Assembly (NCBI GenBank): GCA_947588845.1
Contig: CANQAR010000007.1
Location: 1-64,000, forward strand
From: an uncultured Lachnospiraceae bacterium
GTDB lineage: Bacteria; Bacillota; Clostridia; Lachnospirales; Lachnospiraceae
Direction of reading: 5' to 3'
DNA length: 64,000 bases
The translations under genes and the position numbers were made by a program. How positions within the stretch are numbered: position 1 is the first letter of the stretch; every line of letters begins with the position of its first letter. This document shows positions 52,685 through 61,344 of this stretch, piece after piece. The notes beneath the pieces were generated by a model, which saw only the letters and a program-made list of their open reading frames with translations, was not told where the DNA came from and made no database searches.

Positions 52685-52698
52685 GGAAGGAGAATGTG

Positions 52699-54192
52699 AT
52701 GAGAGCCAGCGGTATTTTGCTTCCAGTCAGCAGTCTTCCCTCGAAATACGGGATCGGCTGTTTTTCAAAGAGCGCATATGAGTTTGTCGACCAGCTGAAA
52801 GAAGCCGGACAGAGATACTGGCAGATCCTTCCGCTTGGTCCCACGAGCTACGGAGACTCCCCGTACCAGTCTTTTTCCACCTTCGCGGGGAATCCGTACT
52901 TTATCAGCCTGGAGGATCTCATGGAAGAGGGCGTGCTGACCAGGGAGGAGTGCGACGGGGCGGATTTTGGCAGCGATCCCCGGAGTGTGGATTATGGAAA
53001 AATGTATAAGGCCAGGTTCCCGCTTCTGCGAAAGGCGTATGAGCGCAGCGACATCAGCCGGGATCCGGGTTTTCGGAAATTTATGGAGGAGAATGCGTAC
53101 TGGGTGCGCGATTACGCCATCTTTATGGCGGTGAAGGACCGGTTCGGCGGAAAGAGCTGGGACAACTGGCCGGAAGATATCCGCAAGCGCTGGCCGTACT
53201 CCATGGATTATTATCAGCGGGAATTATATTTTGATATTGAGTTTTACGAATACATACAGTATGTGTTCCTGAAACAGTGGCGCAGGCTCAAGGAGTACGC
53301 CAATGGCAATGGGATACAGATCGTCGGGGATATCCCGATCTACGTCGCTTTCGACAGTGCGGATACCTGGGCGAACCCGCAGCTTTTCCAGCTTGACGCG
53401 GAGAATCTGCCGGTGGCGGTGGCCGGATGTCCGCCTGACGGGTTTGCGGCGGACGGACAGCTCTGGGGCAATCCGCTGTACGACTGGGAGTACCACAGGG
53501 ACACGGGGTATGCATGGTGGATGAGCCGTCTGGCTTACTGTTTTACCTTGTATGATGTTGTGCGGATCGATCACTTCCGTGGATTTGACGAATATTTCTC
53601 AATTCCTTACGGGGATACTACAGCTCACAACGGCCACTGGGAAAAAGGGCCGGGAATTGAAATTTTCTGGAGGATGAAGGAGTGCCTTGGAGAGCGCGAA
53701 GTAATCGCGGAGGATCTCGGCTATGTGACGGATTCCGTCCGGCAGCTTGTGCGCGATACCGGTTTTCCAGGCATGAAGGTGCTGGAGTTCGCGTTTGATT
53801 CCCGGGATACGGGCAGCGCCAATGACTACCTGCCGCACAACTATCCCGTGAACAGCGTGGTTTATACCGGAACGCATGACAACGAGACGCTGAACGGCTG
53901 GTTCGCGGATATCAGGCCCGAAGAGCGGCGGCTGGTCCGCAGCTATCTGAACAATTTCCGGGACAACAGCGATGAGATCTGCTGGGACATGATCTGCACG
54001 GCCATGGGCAGTGTCTCGAAGCTCTGCGTGATCCCGATGCAGGATTATTTCGGATACGACAATACGTGCCGGATGAATCAGCCCTCCACGCTCGGAAAAA
54101 ACTGGAAGTGGAGGATGACGGAAGGAGAGCTGACCAGGGATATGATTCTGAAGATCCGGGATATCACCGCCAGGTACGGGCGCCTGTACTAA
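52699..54192 (+). CDS. malQ: 4-alpha-glucanotransferase (amylomaltase, GH77)
   Basis: 497 residues, usual length. It begins RASGILLPVSSLPSKYGIG. The nucleophile is in VRIDHFRG (about 287-294), the acid in VIAEDLG (about 335-341) and a third carboxylate in GTHDNET. It moves maltosyl units between malto-oligosaccharides in the cytosol. The start at 52699 follows GGAAGGAG. Controlled by the LacI-type sites upstream. Confidence 0.93.
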   Translation: MRASGILLPVSSLPSKYGIGCFSKSAYEFVDQLKEAGQRYWQILPLGPTSYGDSPYQSFSTFAGNPYFISLEDLMEEGVLTREECDGADFGSDPRSVDYGKMYKARFPLLRKAYERSDISRDPGFRKFMEENAYWVRDYAIFMAVKDRFGGKSWDNWPEDIRKRWPYSMDYYQRELYFDIEFYEYIQYVFLKQWRRLKEYANGNGIQIVGDIPIYVAFDSADTWANPQLFQLDAENLPVAVAGCPPDGFAADGQLWGNPLYDWEYHRDTGYAWWMSRLAYCFTLYDVVRIDHFRGFDEYFSIPYGDTTAHNGHWEKGPGIEIFWRMKECLGEREVIAEDLGYVTDSVRQLVRDTGFPGMKVLEFAFDSRDTGSANDYLPHNYPVNSVVYTGTHDNETLNGWFADIRPEERRLVRSYLNNFRDNSDEICWDMICTAMGSVSKLCVIPMQDYFGYDNTCRMNQPSTLGKNWKWRMTEGELTRDMILKIRDITARYGRLY

Positions 54193-54372
54193 CGCCGGAA
54201 TCCGGTCATCCGTCAGAAGAGTACAGATATGGAACTGTCTTGCGGCAGGCAGCAGGATATTAGATTGCGGTGCTGTTTTGCGGCGCAAAGGTCAGGATTC
54301 GGAAATTTTAGACAGGTCACGGATTCCACGCGGGGCCGGCCGGAGAGTCCTGAAATCAGAAAGGGTAAGATC

Positions 54373-55455
54373 ATGATTCGGCTGCAGGATATTGCGGATA
54401 TGGCCGGCGTCAGCAGGACGACCGTATCCAATGTGCTTCATGGAAACACAAAGCGGGTTTCCCAGAAGACCGTCGATAAAATTAAAAAGATTCTCGAGGA
54501 GAATGAGTATCAGCCGAATATCGGCTCCATGATGCTCACCGGGAAGGGGTCGAGAATCATCGGCTTTGTGATCGGCTACAGCTACACGCACGGTCATCCG
54601 TCGATGATGGATCCGTTTATCAGCGCCCTGCTTGCGTCGATTCAGGATCAGGCGGAGAAGGCGGGCTATTATATCATGATCATCGGCGGCAGCGAGGAGA
54701 AACACATTCTGGAGATTGCGTCCAGGTGGAACGTTGACGGACTGATTTTTATCGGCTACTCGGAAGCCCGCTACCGTCAGCTGCGCCGCAGACTCAACAA
54801 GAAAGCCGTACTGGTGGATACCTACACGCTGAAGAAAGAGTATGATTACCAGAATGTGGGGATCGACGACTGGGACGGCGGATATCAGATGGGAGAGTAC
54901 CTGCTGGAGATGGGATATCCTGAGGCACTGTTTATCGGGGAAGAGACCCGGATTCGGGTGAATGAATCTGTTCCCAAGCTCAGGTCCGATAAAATATTCT
55001 CGGGACTGTGCAACGAAAAGCGCTGGCAGGGGTTTAAGGCTGCAATGGAAAAGAAAGGCGGTTTTTGCAGTATCCGGCGTTTTATCACAGTTTCGGAAGA
55101 TGCCCAGACAAGAAAGAGACAGTATGAGAGGATGCTTCCGCAGATTCTGAATGCCGGAGCGCTGGGTTTCGGCGCTGATTACAACGCGATCGAGATGATG
55201 AATTTTCTCCACGACCGGGGGATCCGGGTGCCGGACCAGGTTTCCATCGTTGGCTTTGACGACTGTGTCTATGCGGAGTATGTGCGTCCGAGGCTGACGA
55301 CAATTCATCAGGACGTGGCGGAAAAAGGGGCTGTGGCGTTTGATCGTCTGAAGAGAATGATCGAGGGAGAGACACTTTCTGAGACATATGTCTTTGCGCC
55401 CGTGAAACTGATCGTGCGGGATTCGGTCAGAAGACACATCGTTCCGGAAAAATGA
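54373..55455 (+). CDS. LacI-family repressor of the alpha-glucan locus
   Basis: 360 residues. The HTH reads MIRLQDIADMAGVSRTTVSN, with hinge helix EENEYQPN, then a periplasmic-binding-like effector domain ending VSIVGFDDCVYAEYVRPRLT. The start at 54373 follows AAAGGG; longer readings are not conserved. It probably binds the GGAAACGTT...AACGTTTCC site before malQ and may also act near 55581-55629. Inducer probably maltose or a malto-oligosaccharide. Confidence 0.88.
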   Translation: MIRLQDIADMAGVSRTTVSNVLHGNTKRVSQKTVDKIKKILEENEYQPNIGSMMLTGKGSRIIGFVIGYSYTHGHPSMMDPFISALLASIQDQAEKAGYYIMIIGGSEEKHILEIASRWNVDGLIFIGYSEARYRQLRRRLNKKAVLVDTYTLKKEYDYQNVGIDDWDGGYQMGEYLLEMGYPEALFIGEETRIRVNESVPKLRSDKIFSGLCNEKRWQGFKAAMEKKGGFCSIRRFITVSEDAQTRKRQYERMLPQILNAGALGFGADYNAIEMMNFLHDRGIRVPDQVSIVGFDDCVYAEYVRPRLTTIHQDVAEKGAVAFDRLKRMIEGETLSETYVFAPVKLIVRDSVRRHIVPEK

Positions 55456-55858
55456 CCGGAGAAAATCCGGCTGGCTGGGAAGAATGGCGGAAAACCTGGA
55501 CGGCTGAGAAGATAAACAGAATCCGCAGGAACTGGAACGTAAAAATACACAAAAATAGACATGAAGATTTGTTTATTTTTAAGGTTTCGTAAGAAACCTG
55601 TTGCATAATTAAGCCAGATTTGCTATAGTTAGCATATGCAAATTGACGAAAATAAGCTGCAGTGTGGATGCAAAAATGAGCAGGATTCAGCGGGTTCTCA
55701 TTCAGGAAGCTATCCTGAACTGCAGGATAGGAACTGCAGCTTATTTCATGACTGGCGGAAGTGCTCTGCGATGTATCAGGAACAGCCAGGGTGTGAACTG
55801 CAGTCACGGATTTTTGATACAAGTAAATTCAGATTAGGAAAAACGGGGGAAGATCATC
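55456..55858 (+). promoter_or_regulatory. Promoter region of the alpha-glucosidase gene
   Basis: TTGCAT (55601-55606), 17 bases, TATAGT (55624-55629). A dyad AGGTTTC-GTAA-GAAACCT lies just upstream of the -35 box (55582-55599) and is a possible operator. The 230-base leader that follows has three CTGCAG-containing segments but no convincing gene. Confidence 0.65.
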
Positions 55859-57532
55859 ATGCAGAAGGTATGGTGGAAAGAAAGTGTTGTTTATCAGATT
55901 TATCCCAGATCGTTTTGTGACAGCAATGGAGACGGCATCGGAGATCTGAAGGGAATCACCGGGAAGCTGGACTATGTTCAGAAGCTTGGAGTTAATGTGA
56001 TCTGGCTGAGTCCGGTCTATAAGTCGCCGAACGATGACAACGGCTATGATATCGCGGACTATCAGGCGATCATGGATGAGTTCGGGACGATGGAGGATTT
56101 CGACGAGCTTCTGATGGAAGCGCACCAGAGAGGAATCCGCATTGTGATGGATCTCGTTGTGAACCACACATCCGATGAACATGCGTGGTTTGTGGAGAGC
56201 CGTTCTTCAAGGGATAACGATAAAAGAGATTACTACATATGGAGAGAGGCCAGGGACGGAAAAGAGCCGAACAACTGGGGAAGCTGTTTTTCCGGTTCGG
56301 CCTGGCAGTGGGATGAGAAGACGCAGATGTATTATCTGCACTGCTTTTCCCAAAAGCAGCCGGATTTGAACTGGGATAATCCGGTGGTGCGGGACAAAGT
56401 TTTTGAGATGATGACCTGGTGGTGCGAAAAGGGGATCGATGGGTTCCGGATGGATGTTATCTCCATGATCTCCAAGCCGGAGGGACTTCCGGACGCGCCG
56501 ATGGCGGAGGGCGCACTGTATGGCGGCTGTGATCTCACCTGCAACGGTCCTCACGTACATGAGTATCTGCAGGAGATGAACCGCAGAGTCCTCTCGAAGT
56601 ACGATATCATGACGGTGGGAGAGACTGCCGGCGTGACGATCGAGGAAGCCCGGAAATATGCCAATTCCGAGGGCACGGAGCTGAACATGGTGTTCCAGTT
56701 TGAGCATGTGGGTCTGGACGGCGGCGACGCCGACAAGTGGGCCAAAAAGAAAATGTCTCTGCCGGCGCTCAAGGAGAATCTCACCAAATGGCAGAAGGAG
56801 CTTGCCGGGGTCGCCTGGAATTCCATTTTCTTCTGTAATCACGACCAGCCCAGAGTTGTGTCGAGGCTTGGCGACAATTCTCCGGAATCAGCCAAATGTA
56901 TCGGAACGATGCTCCACATGATGCAGGGTACGCCGTACGTGTACCAGGGCGAGGAGCTCGGCATGACGAACTGCCTGTTTGGTCCGATTGAGAATTACCG
57001 GGACATCGAGAGCATCAACGCCTACCATGAGCTGACGGAGGCAGGGCTTCGGGAGCCGCAGGAACTGCTTTCCTGCATCGCCTACAAGAGCCGAGACAAC
57101 GCCCGCACTCCGATGCAGTGGAATGGCTCCGCGAATGCGGGCTTTACGACGGGGACGCCGTGGATTATGGTAAACCCGAACTATAAAGAGATCAACGCAG
57201 AGAAGGAACTCGCGGATGAAAATTCTGTCTTCTATTACTATCAGAAGCTGATTCGCCTGCGCCGCCAGAGCGAATGGTCCGATGTGATTGTCTATGGAGA
57301 TTATGAACTCCTGCTCCCGCAGGATGAGGCGGTGTTCGCCTATACGCGCAGCTTGGAGGGAAGGAAACTGCTGGTGCTGTGCAATCTTTCGGACGCGGAT
57401 GCGGAATTTGAACTTCCGGCGGAAGCGGCAGGGCCGGTGAAGGCGGTTCTGATCACGAATGAGGGGGAGGCCCCGGTGCTGAAAGAGCGGATGAAGCTGA
57501 AAAAATGGCAGTGCGTGGTGTATGAAATATAA
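55859..57532 (+). CDS. GH13_31-type oligo-1,6-glucosidase (predicted alpha-1,6)
   Basis: 557 residues. It begins QKVWWKESVVYQIYPRSFCD. Nucleophile Asp199 in FRMDVISM, acid Glu255 in VGETAG, third Asp329 in NHDQPR. Val200 after the nucleophile is the residue associated with alpha-1,6 (isomaltase) specificity in this subfamily. No signal peptide, so it works on imported oligosaccharides. It has its own promoter (55601-55629) and RBS GGGGG. Confidence 0.9.
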   Translation: MQKVWWKESVVYQIYPRSFCDSNGDGIGDLKGITGKLDYVQKLGVNVIWLSPVYKSPNDDNGYDIADYQAIMDEFGTMEDFDELLMEAHQRGIRIVMDLVVNHTSDEHAWFVESRSSRDNDKRDYYIWREARDGKEPNNWGSCFSGSAWQWDEKTQMYYLHCFSQKQPDLNWDNPVVRDKVFEMMTWWCEKGIDGFRMDVISMISKPEGLPDAPMAEGALYGGCDLTCNGPHVHEYLQEMNRRVLSKYDIMTVGETAGVTIEEARKYANSEGTELNMVFQFEHVGLDGGDADKWAKKKMSLPALKENLTKWQKELAGVAWNSIFFCNHDQPRVVSRLGDNSPESAKCIGTMLHMMQGTPYVYQGEELGMTNCLFGPIENYRDIESINAYHELTEAGLREPQELLSCIAYKSRDNARTPMQWNGSANAGFTTGTPWIMVNPNYKEINAEKELADENSVFYYYQKLIRLRRQSEWSDVIVYGDYELLLPQDEAVFAYTRSLEGRKLLVLCNLSDADAEFELPAEAAGPVKAVLITNEGEAPVLKERMKLKKWQCVVYEI

Positions 57533-57579
57533 ATATAAATATAAATATGTCTCCGCATGGAGATTGGGCGATTAAAACA

Positions 57580-57617
57580 AAAGCCCGCGGATCGCTTACG
57601 CATGAAGATTGGGCTTT
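57580..57617 (+). repeat. Minimal inverted-repeat element before the binding-protein gene
   Basis: AAAGCCC (57580-57586) and GGGCTTT (57611-57617) enclose CGGATCGCTTACG and CATGAAGATT. The end sequences match those of the 280-base element at 30266-30545. It may end transcription of the GH13 gene. Confidence 0.6.
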
Positions 57618-57690
57618 AAATGGTATGTTATTATTTTTAACATAAATTTTATGGGCGAGACCCAAATAATCAGGAAGGAAGGAAAGAATT

Positions 57691-58965
57691 ATGAAAAACA
57701 GAACAGCAAGAATGCTGGTCGCAGCTGCGGCGATCGCAGTCGTGACAGCAGGGTTCGGCACCGTTGCATCTGCAGAGGGAAGCATCCGTCTTGTAAACGG
57801 CAAGATTGAGATTGACTCCCAGCTGAAGAAACTGGCCGAGATGTACAAGGAAGAGACCGGCACGGAAGTGACGATCGAGTCCATGGGCGGCGGCATCGAC
57901 ATCCAGGGTACCCTGAAGGGCTACTATCAGAGCGACAACATGCCGGATATCTTCGTAAACGGCGGCGCTACGGACTTCGCAAACTGGGAAGGCCTTGTAG
58001 TGGACATGAGCGACCAGGAATGGGCTTCCGACACGGATGCGGCTTACATCAATGACGAAGGAACCATCGGATTCCCGTACACCACGGAGGCGGTCGGCCT
58101 TGCGTACAACGCGGACATTCTTGAGAAGGCAGGCATTGACCCGGCGACTCTTACAGGTCCGGAAGAGATCAAGGCGGCGTTCGAGACAATCGACGGCATG
58201 AAGGAAGACCTCGGCATCGACGCGGTAGTCGGCTACTGCGCAGAGGTTGTGAACCTGTACTGGTCTACAGGAAACCATCTGTTCGCAAACTATCTTGACG
58301 GCGGACTTGACCGCGACGACACGACCTACATCGACATGCTCAACGACGGCGGCCAGCTTGATATGGACCGTTTCGGAAAATTCGCTGAGTTTGTAGGCCT
58401 TCTGAACCAGTATTCAGACCCGGCTCTTCTGGTATCCGGAACATATGACCAGCAGATCCTCAACTTCGCGTCCGGCAAGTACGCGTTTGTTACCCAGGGT
58501 TCCTGGATCGGCGCGACGATGACCTCTACAGACGCTGAGGCGTATGAGGCAGCCGGAAACTTCAAGTGCGGCATGATTCCGTACGCATTCGACGAAAGCG
58601 TAGACACGATCCTTACGAACTCTCCGTCCTGGTGGGCAGTATACAAGGACGGCAACGTAGACGAAGCTCTCGCATTCCTTCAGTGGCTGACCACGGACGA
58701 GGCACAGGAAGTACTGGTTATGGAAGCAGGCTTTGTAAGCCCGTTCAAGTCCTGCACCTATGTAGCGAACGATCCGTTTGCCCAGCCGATCATGGATTAT
58801 CAGGCAGCAGGCAAGACTTCCGCATGGCACTGGCTGAGCATGAAAGAGGGTATCGCGCAGAACGCGACCGGCCAGGTGTTCGGTATGTTCGCACAGGGAC
58901 AGCTGGATGCGGCAGGATTTGCTGACGCGATGCAGTCTGTAATCTCTGACTACTACGCAAATTAA
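57691..58965 (+). CDS. Sugar ABC transporter substrate-binding protein (alpha-glucan locus)
   Basis: 424 residues. Signal about 1-29 (MLVAAAAIAVVTAGFGTVAS), no clear lipobox. Family 1 solute-binding body (KLAEMYKEETGTEVTIESMG). Codon use is strongly biased toward C- and G-ending preferred codons, suggesting very high expression. RBS GGAAGGAAGG. It is followed by a partial terminator and two permeases. Ligand probably malto- or isomalto-oligosaccharide, from the neighbouring malQ and GH13 genes. Confidence 0.9.
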   Translation: MKNRTARMLVAAAAIAVVTAGFGTVASAEGSIRLVNGKIEIDSQLKKLAEMYKEETGTEVTIESMGGGIDIQGTLKGYYQSDNMPDIFVNGGATDFANWEGLVVDMSDQEWASDTDAAYINDEGTIGFPYTTEAVGLAYNADILEKAGIDPATLTGPEEIKAAFETIDGMKEDLGIDAVVGYCAEVVNLYWSTGNHLFANYLDGGLDRDDTTYIDMLNDGGQLDMDRFGKFAEFVGLLNQYSDPALLVSGTYDQQILNFASGKYAFVTQGSWIGATMTSTDAEAYEAAGNFKCGMIPYAFDESVDTILTNSPSWWAVYKDGNVDEALAFLQWLTTDEAQEVLVMEAGFVSPFKSCTYVANDPFAQPIMDYQAAGKTSAWHWLSMKEGIAQNATGQVFGMFAQGQLDAAGFADAMQSVISDYYAN

Positions 58966-59015
58966 ACGTACGAAAGCAATGAGCCGTGCAGAATAACAAC
59001 TGATATAAGAAAGAG

Positions 59016-59051
59016 AAAATGGACGGCGATTCCAGGTCGTCGTCCATTTTT
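59016..59051 (+). terminator. Terminator between binding protein and permeases
   Basis: 12-bp stem AATGGACGGCGA / TCGTCGTCCATT (one G-U pair) followed by TTT. Partial read-through would give more binding protein than permease. Confidence 0.75.
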
Positions 59052-59067
59052 GAACCCAAAATCATTT

Positions 59068-59158
59068 CAAAACTCGCCTGCGAGTTTTGCGCGCGGGATT
59101 CGGGACTGCGCCAGCAGACATCTTCAATTCCGAATCCCTGTGCATCTCCATCTGATAT
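59068..59158 (-). repeat. Family 1 repeat, inverted copy
   Basis: Read on the minus strand it follows the order of 4012-4090: CAGGGATTCGG, ATGTCTGCTGGCGCAG, CCCGAATCCCGCGCGC, then the hairpin AAAACTCGCAGGCGAGTTTT. It lies between terminator and permease gene. Confidence 0.75.
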
Positions 59159-59189
59159 AATCACATTATAAAAGGAGGGACAGCCGCAA

Positions 59190-60242
59190 ATGAATACCAA
59201 TAGTGGAAGCAAAAAGCTGTTATCGATTATCTTTCTTATTGCCGGCATCGCCCTGACCATAGCGGCACTGGTTCAGGATATCACCGGCAGCGGCGCCGGC
59301 TGGAGAGGACCGGGGCTCATCATTGGTGTAGTCGGGATCTTACTCGGCATGTATTTATTCCCGACATTAAAGTATCACAGGAGCATCATCAACTTTATCT
59401 TCGTGTTCCCGCTTCTGTTCACGTTCGGCGTGACCGTCATCATTCCGCTCTGCCTCGGCGTATTTTACTCCTTCAGCGACTGGAACGGAATCCGGATGAC
59501 CCAGATGGTGGGCTTTTCGAACTATTTGTCCATGTTTAAGGATCCGGCGTTCCTGTGGTCCGTACTTATCACGATCCTGTTCGTGGTGCTGAACATGATT
59601 CTGGTAAATGTCGTCGCGTTCTGTCTGGCGCTTCTCTGCACCCAGAAGATCAAAGGCGTATCCTTCTTCCGCGCGGCATATTTCCTGCCGAACCTGATCG
59701 GCGGCATCGTTCTTGGTTATGTATGGCAGTTCGTGTTCAACAACGTGCTGATCCGGTTTACGAACAACATCTCCCTGCTGGCGGCAACCGGCCCGGCATT
59801 CGCCTGCATCATCATCGTGTACATATGGCAGTACGCGGGCTACATCATGCTGATCTACGTGACCGGCCTGACACAGATCCCGGGCGAGATCCTTGAAGCG
59901 TCCCAGATCGACGGTGCGAACGCGCTGACGACGCTGTTCAAAATCAAGATCCCGATGATCGCGGCGACGATCACGATCTGTACGTTCCTGACCCTGACCT
60001 CCGCGTTCAAGCAGTTCGATGTGAACATGGCATTGACAAACGGAGCCGGAGCGGTGGCAGGCTTTATGGGCAAGTTCCTTACAAACGGTACACAGATGCT
60101 CGCACTGAACATCTACAATACGGCCATTTCCAAGAACAGCTACGCGCTCGGCCAGGCGAAGGCAATCCTGTTCTTCATCCTGCTTGCCTGCGTATCGATC
60201 ATCCAGGTGCGTATTTCGAACAAGAAGGAGGTTGAGATGTAA
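59190..60242 (+). CDS. ABC sugar permease (MalF-like)
   Basis: 350 residues with about 8 membrane segments, including an N-terminal pair (about 8-60) not present in the short paralogue at 40655. EAA loop: EASQIDGANALTTLFKIKIP (about 234-253). No ATPase subunit is encoded with it. RBS AAAGGAGGG. It ends 2 bases before the next gene. Confidence 0.9.
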   Translation: MNTNSGSKKLLSIIFLIAGIALTIAALVQDITGSGAGWRGPGLIIGVVGILLGMYLFPTLKYHRSIINFIFVFPLLFTFGVTVIIPLCLGVFYSFSDWNGIRMTQMVGFSNYLSMFKDPAFLWSVLITILFVVLNMILVNVVAFCLALLCTQKIKGVSFFRAAYFLPNLIGGIVLGYVWQFVFNNVLIRFTNNISLLAATGPAFACIIIVYIWQYAGYIMLIYVTGLTQIPGEILEASQIDGANALTTLFKIKIPMIAATITICTFLTLTSAFKQFDVNMALTNGAGAVAGFMGKFLTNGTQMLALNIYNTAISKNSYALGQAKAILFFILLACVSIIQVRISNKKEVEM

Positions 60243-60244
60243 TT

Positions 60245-61105
60245 ATGATGAAGAAATCCACAAAAATTACGCTGACTGTTGTCGCAGTCATCATCGCAAT
60301 TTATATCCTGTCCCCGTTCTATCTGGTGCTGACGAATACGTTCAAGAACGCGAACAGCATCGTGGCGAACCCGGTGAGCTTTGCGGGGATGAGTTTCTCA
60401 CAGTTTGCCGCGAACCTTTCCGCGGTTGTGAATAACTCAAACTTTAACTTCTGGTTCGCATTTGCGACCTCAGCGGTGATCACGGTCGTTTCCCTCGCGC
60501 TTCTGGCGCTGTTCGGGGGCATGGCGGCATGGGTCATCTGCCGCAACCGGGCGAAGTGGTCCACGATCGTGTACATGACCTTTATCGCGTCTATGACGAT
60601 CCCGTTCCAGGTGGTCATGCTGCCGCTGATCTCCACGTTCCGTGATGTCGGAAAGTTTCTGGGGATCCAGATGCTGCAGTCAATCCCGGGCATTGTGTTC
60701 GCGTACTGCGGATTCGGCGGGGCCATGACGGTGTTCATCCTGACGGGCTTTATCAAAGGTATCCCGTATGACCTGGAAGAGGCGGCGGCCGTGGACGGCT
60801 GCTCCCCGGAAGGGACATTCTTCCGCATTATCTTCCCGCTCCTTAAGCCGGTTATCATGACCGTTACGATCCTGAACGGCATGTGGATCTGGAACGATTA
60901 CCTCCTTCCGTCATTGATGCTTGGCCAGAGCGGCAAGGTAAAGACGCTGCCGGTGGCGGTGCAGTCGTTTGTCGGTTCCTATGTAAAGCAGTGGGATCTG
61001 ATCCTTACGGCGGCGCTGCTGGCGATGATCCCGATGATTATTATCTTCCTGATCGGGCAGAAACAGATCATGAACGGCATGGTAGAGGGTGCAGTCAAGG
61101 GCTGA
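60245..61105 (+). CDS. ABC sugar permease (MalG-like)
   Basis: 286 residues, about 6 membrane segments. EAA loop: EEAAAVDGCSPEGTFFRIIF (about 178-197). ATG 60248 is an alternative start. It forms the transporter channel with the preceding permease. A strong terminator follows. Confidence 0.9.
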   Translation: MMKKSTKITLTVVAVIIAIYILSPFYLVLTNTFKNANSIVANPVSFAGMSFSQFAANLSAVVNNSNFNFWFAFATSAVITVVSLALLALFGGMAAWVICRNRAKWSTIVYMTFIASMTIPFQVVMLPLISTFRDVGKFLGIQMLQSIPGIVFAYCGFGGAMTVFILTGFIKGIPYDLEEAAAVDGCSPEGTFFRIIFPLLKPVIMTVTILNGMWIWNDYLLPSLMLGQSGKVKTLPVAVQSFVGSYVKQWDLILTAALLAMIPMIIIFLIGQKQIMNGMVEGAVKG

Positions 61106-61142
61106 TCTGTTAATCCGGCAGAGAGAGTCTGTGAAAAACAGA

Positions 61143-61187
61143 AAAAGGGCATTTGCCTCCGGCAGAACGGCAGGCAGATGCCCTTTT
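61143..61187. terminator. Terminator after the alpha-glucan ABC operon
   Basis: 16-bp stem AAAAGGGCATTTGCCT / AGGCAGATGCCCTTTT (one G-U pair). A/T runs on both sides allow use by both converging units. Confidence 0.8.
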
Positions 61188-61199
61188 GAGGTTGAGGGT

Positions 61200-61240
61200 A
61201 CGCAGGGATTCGGAACTGAAAATGTCTTCTGGAGCAGATC
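61200..61240 (+). repeat. Degenerate family 1 repeat fragment
   Basis: ACGCAGGGATTCGGAACTGA and then AATGTCTTCTGG match the first half of the minus-strand copy at 59068-59158. The second half is not recognisable. Confidence 0.55.
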
Positions 61241-61344
61241 AAAATCCTGCGCGCAGGACCCGCGGGCGGATCCTGAATTCGTTCCCTTGTAGTTTATGAA
61301 TAACAGCAGATACACAGAAATCGCCCGGCATGTGAGTGTAACAA

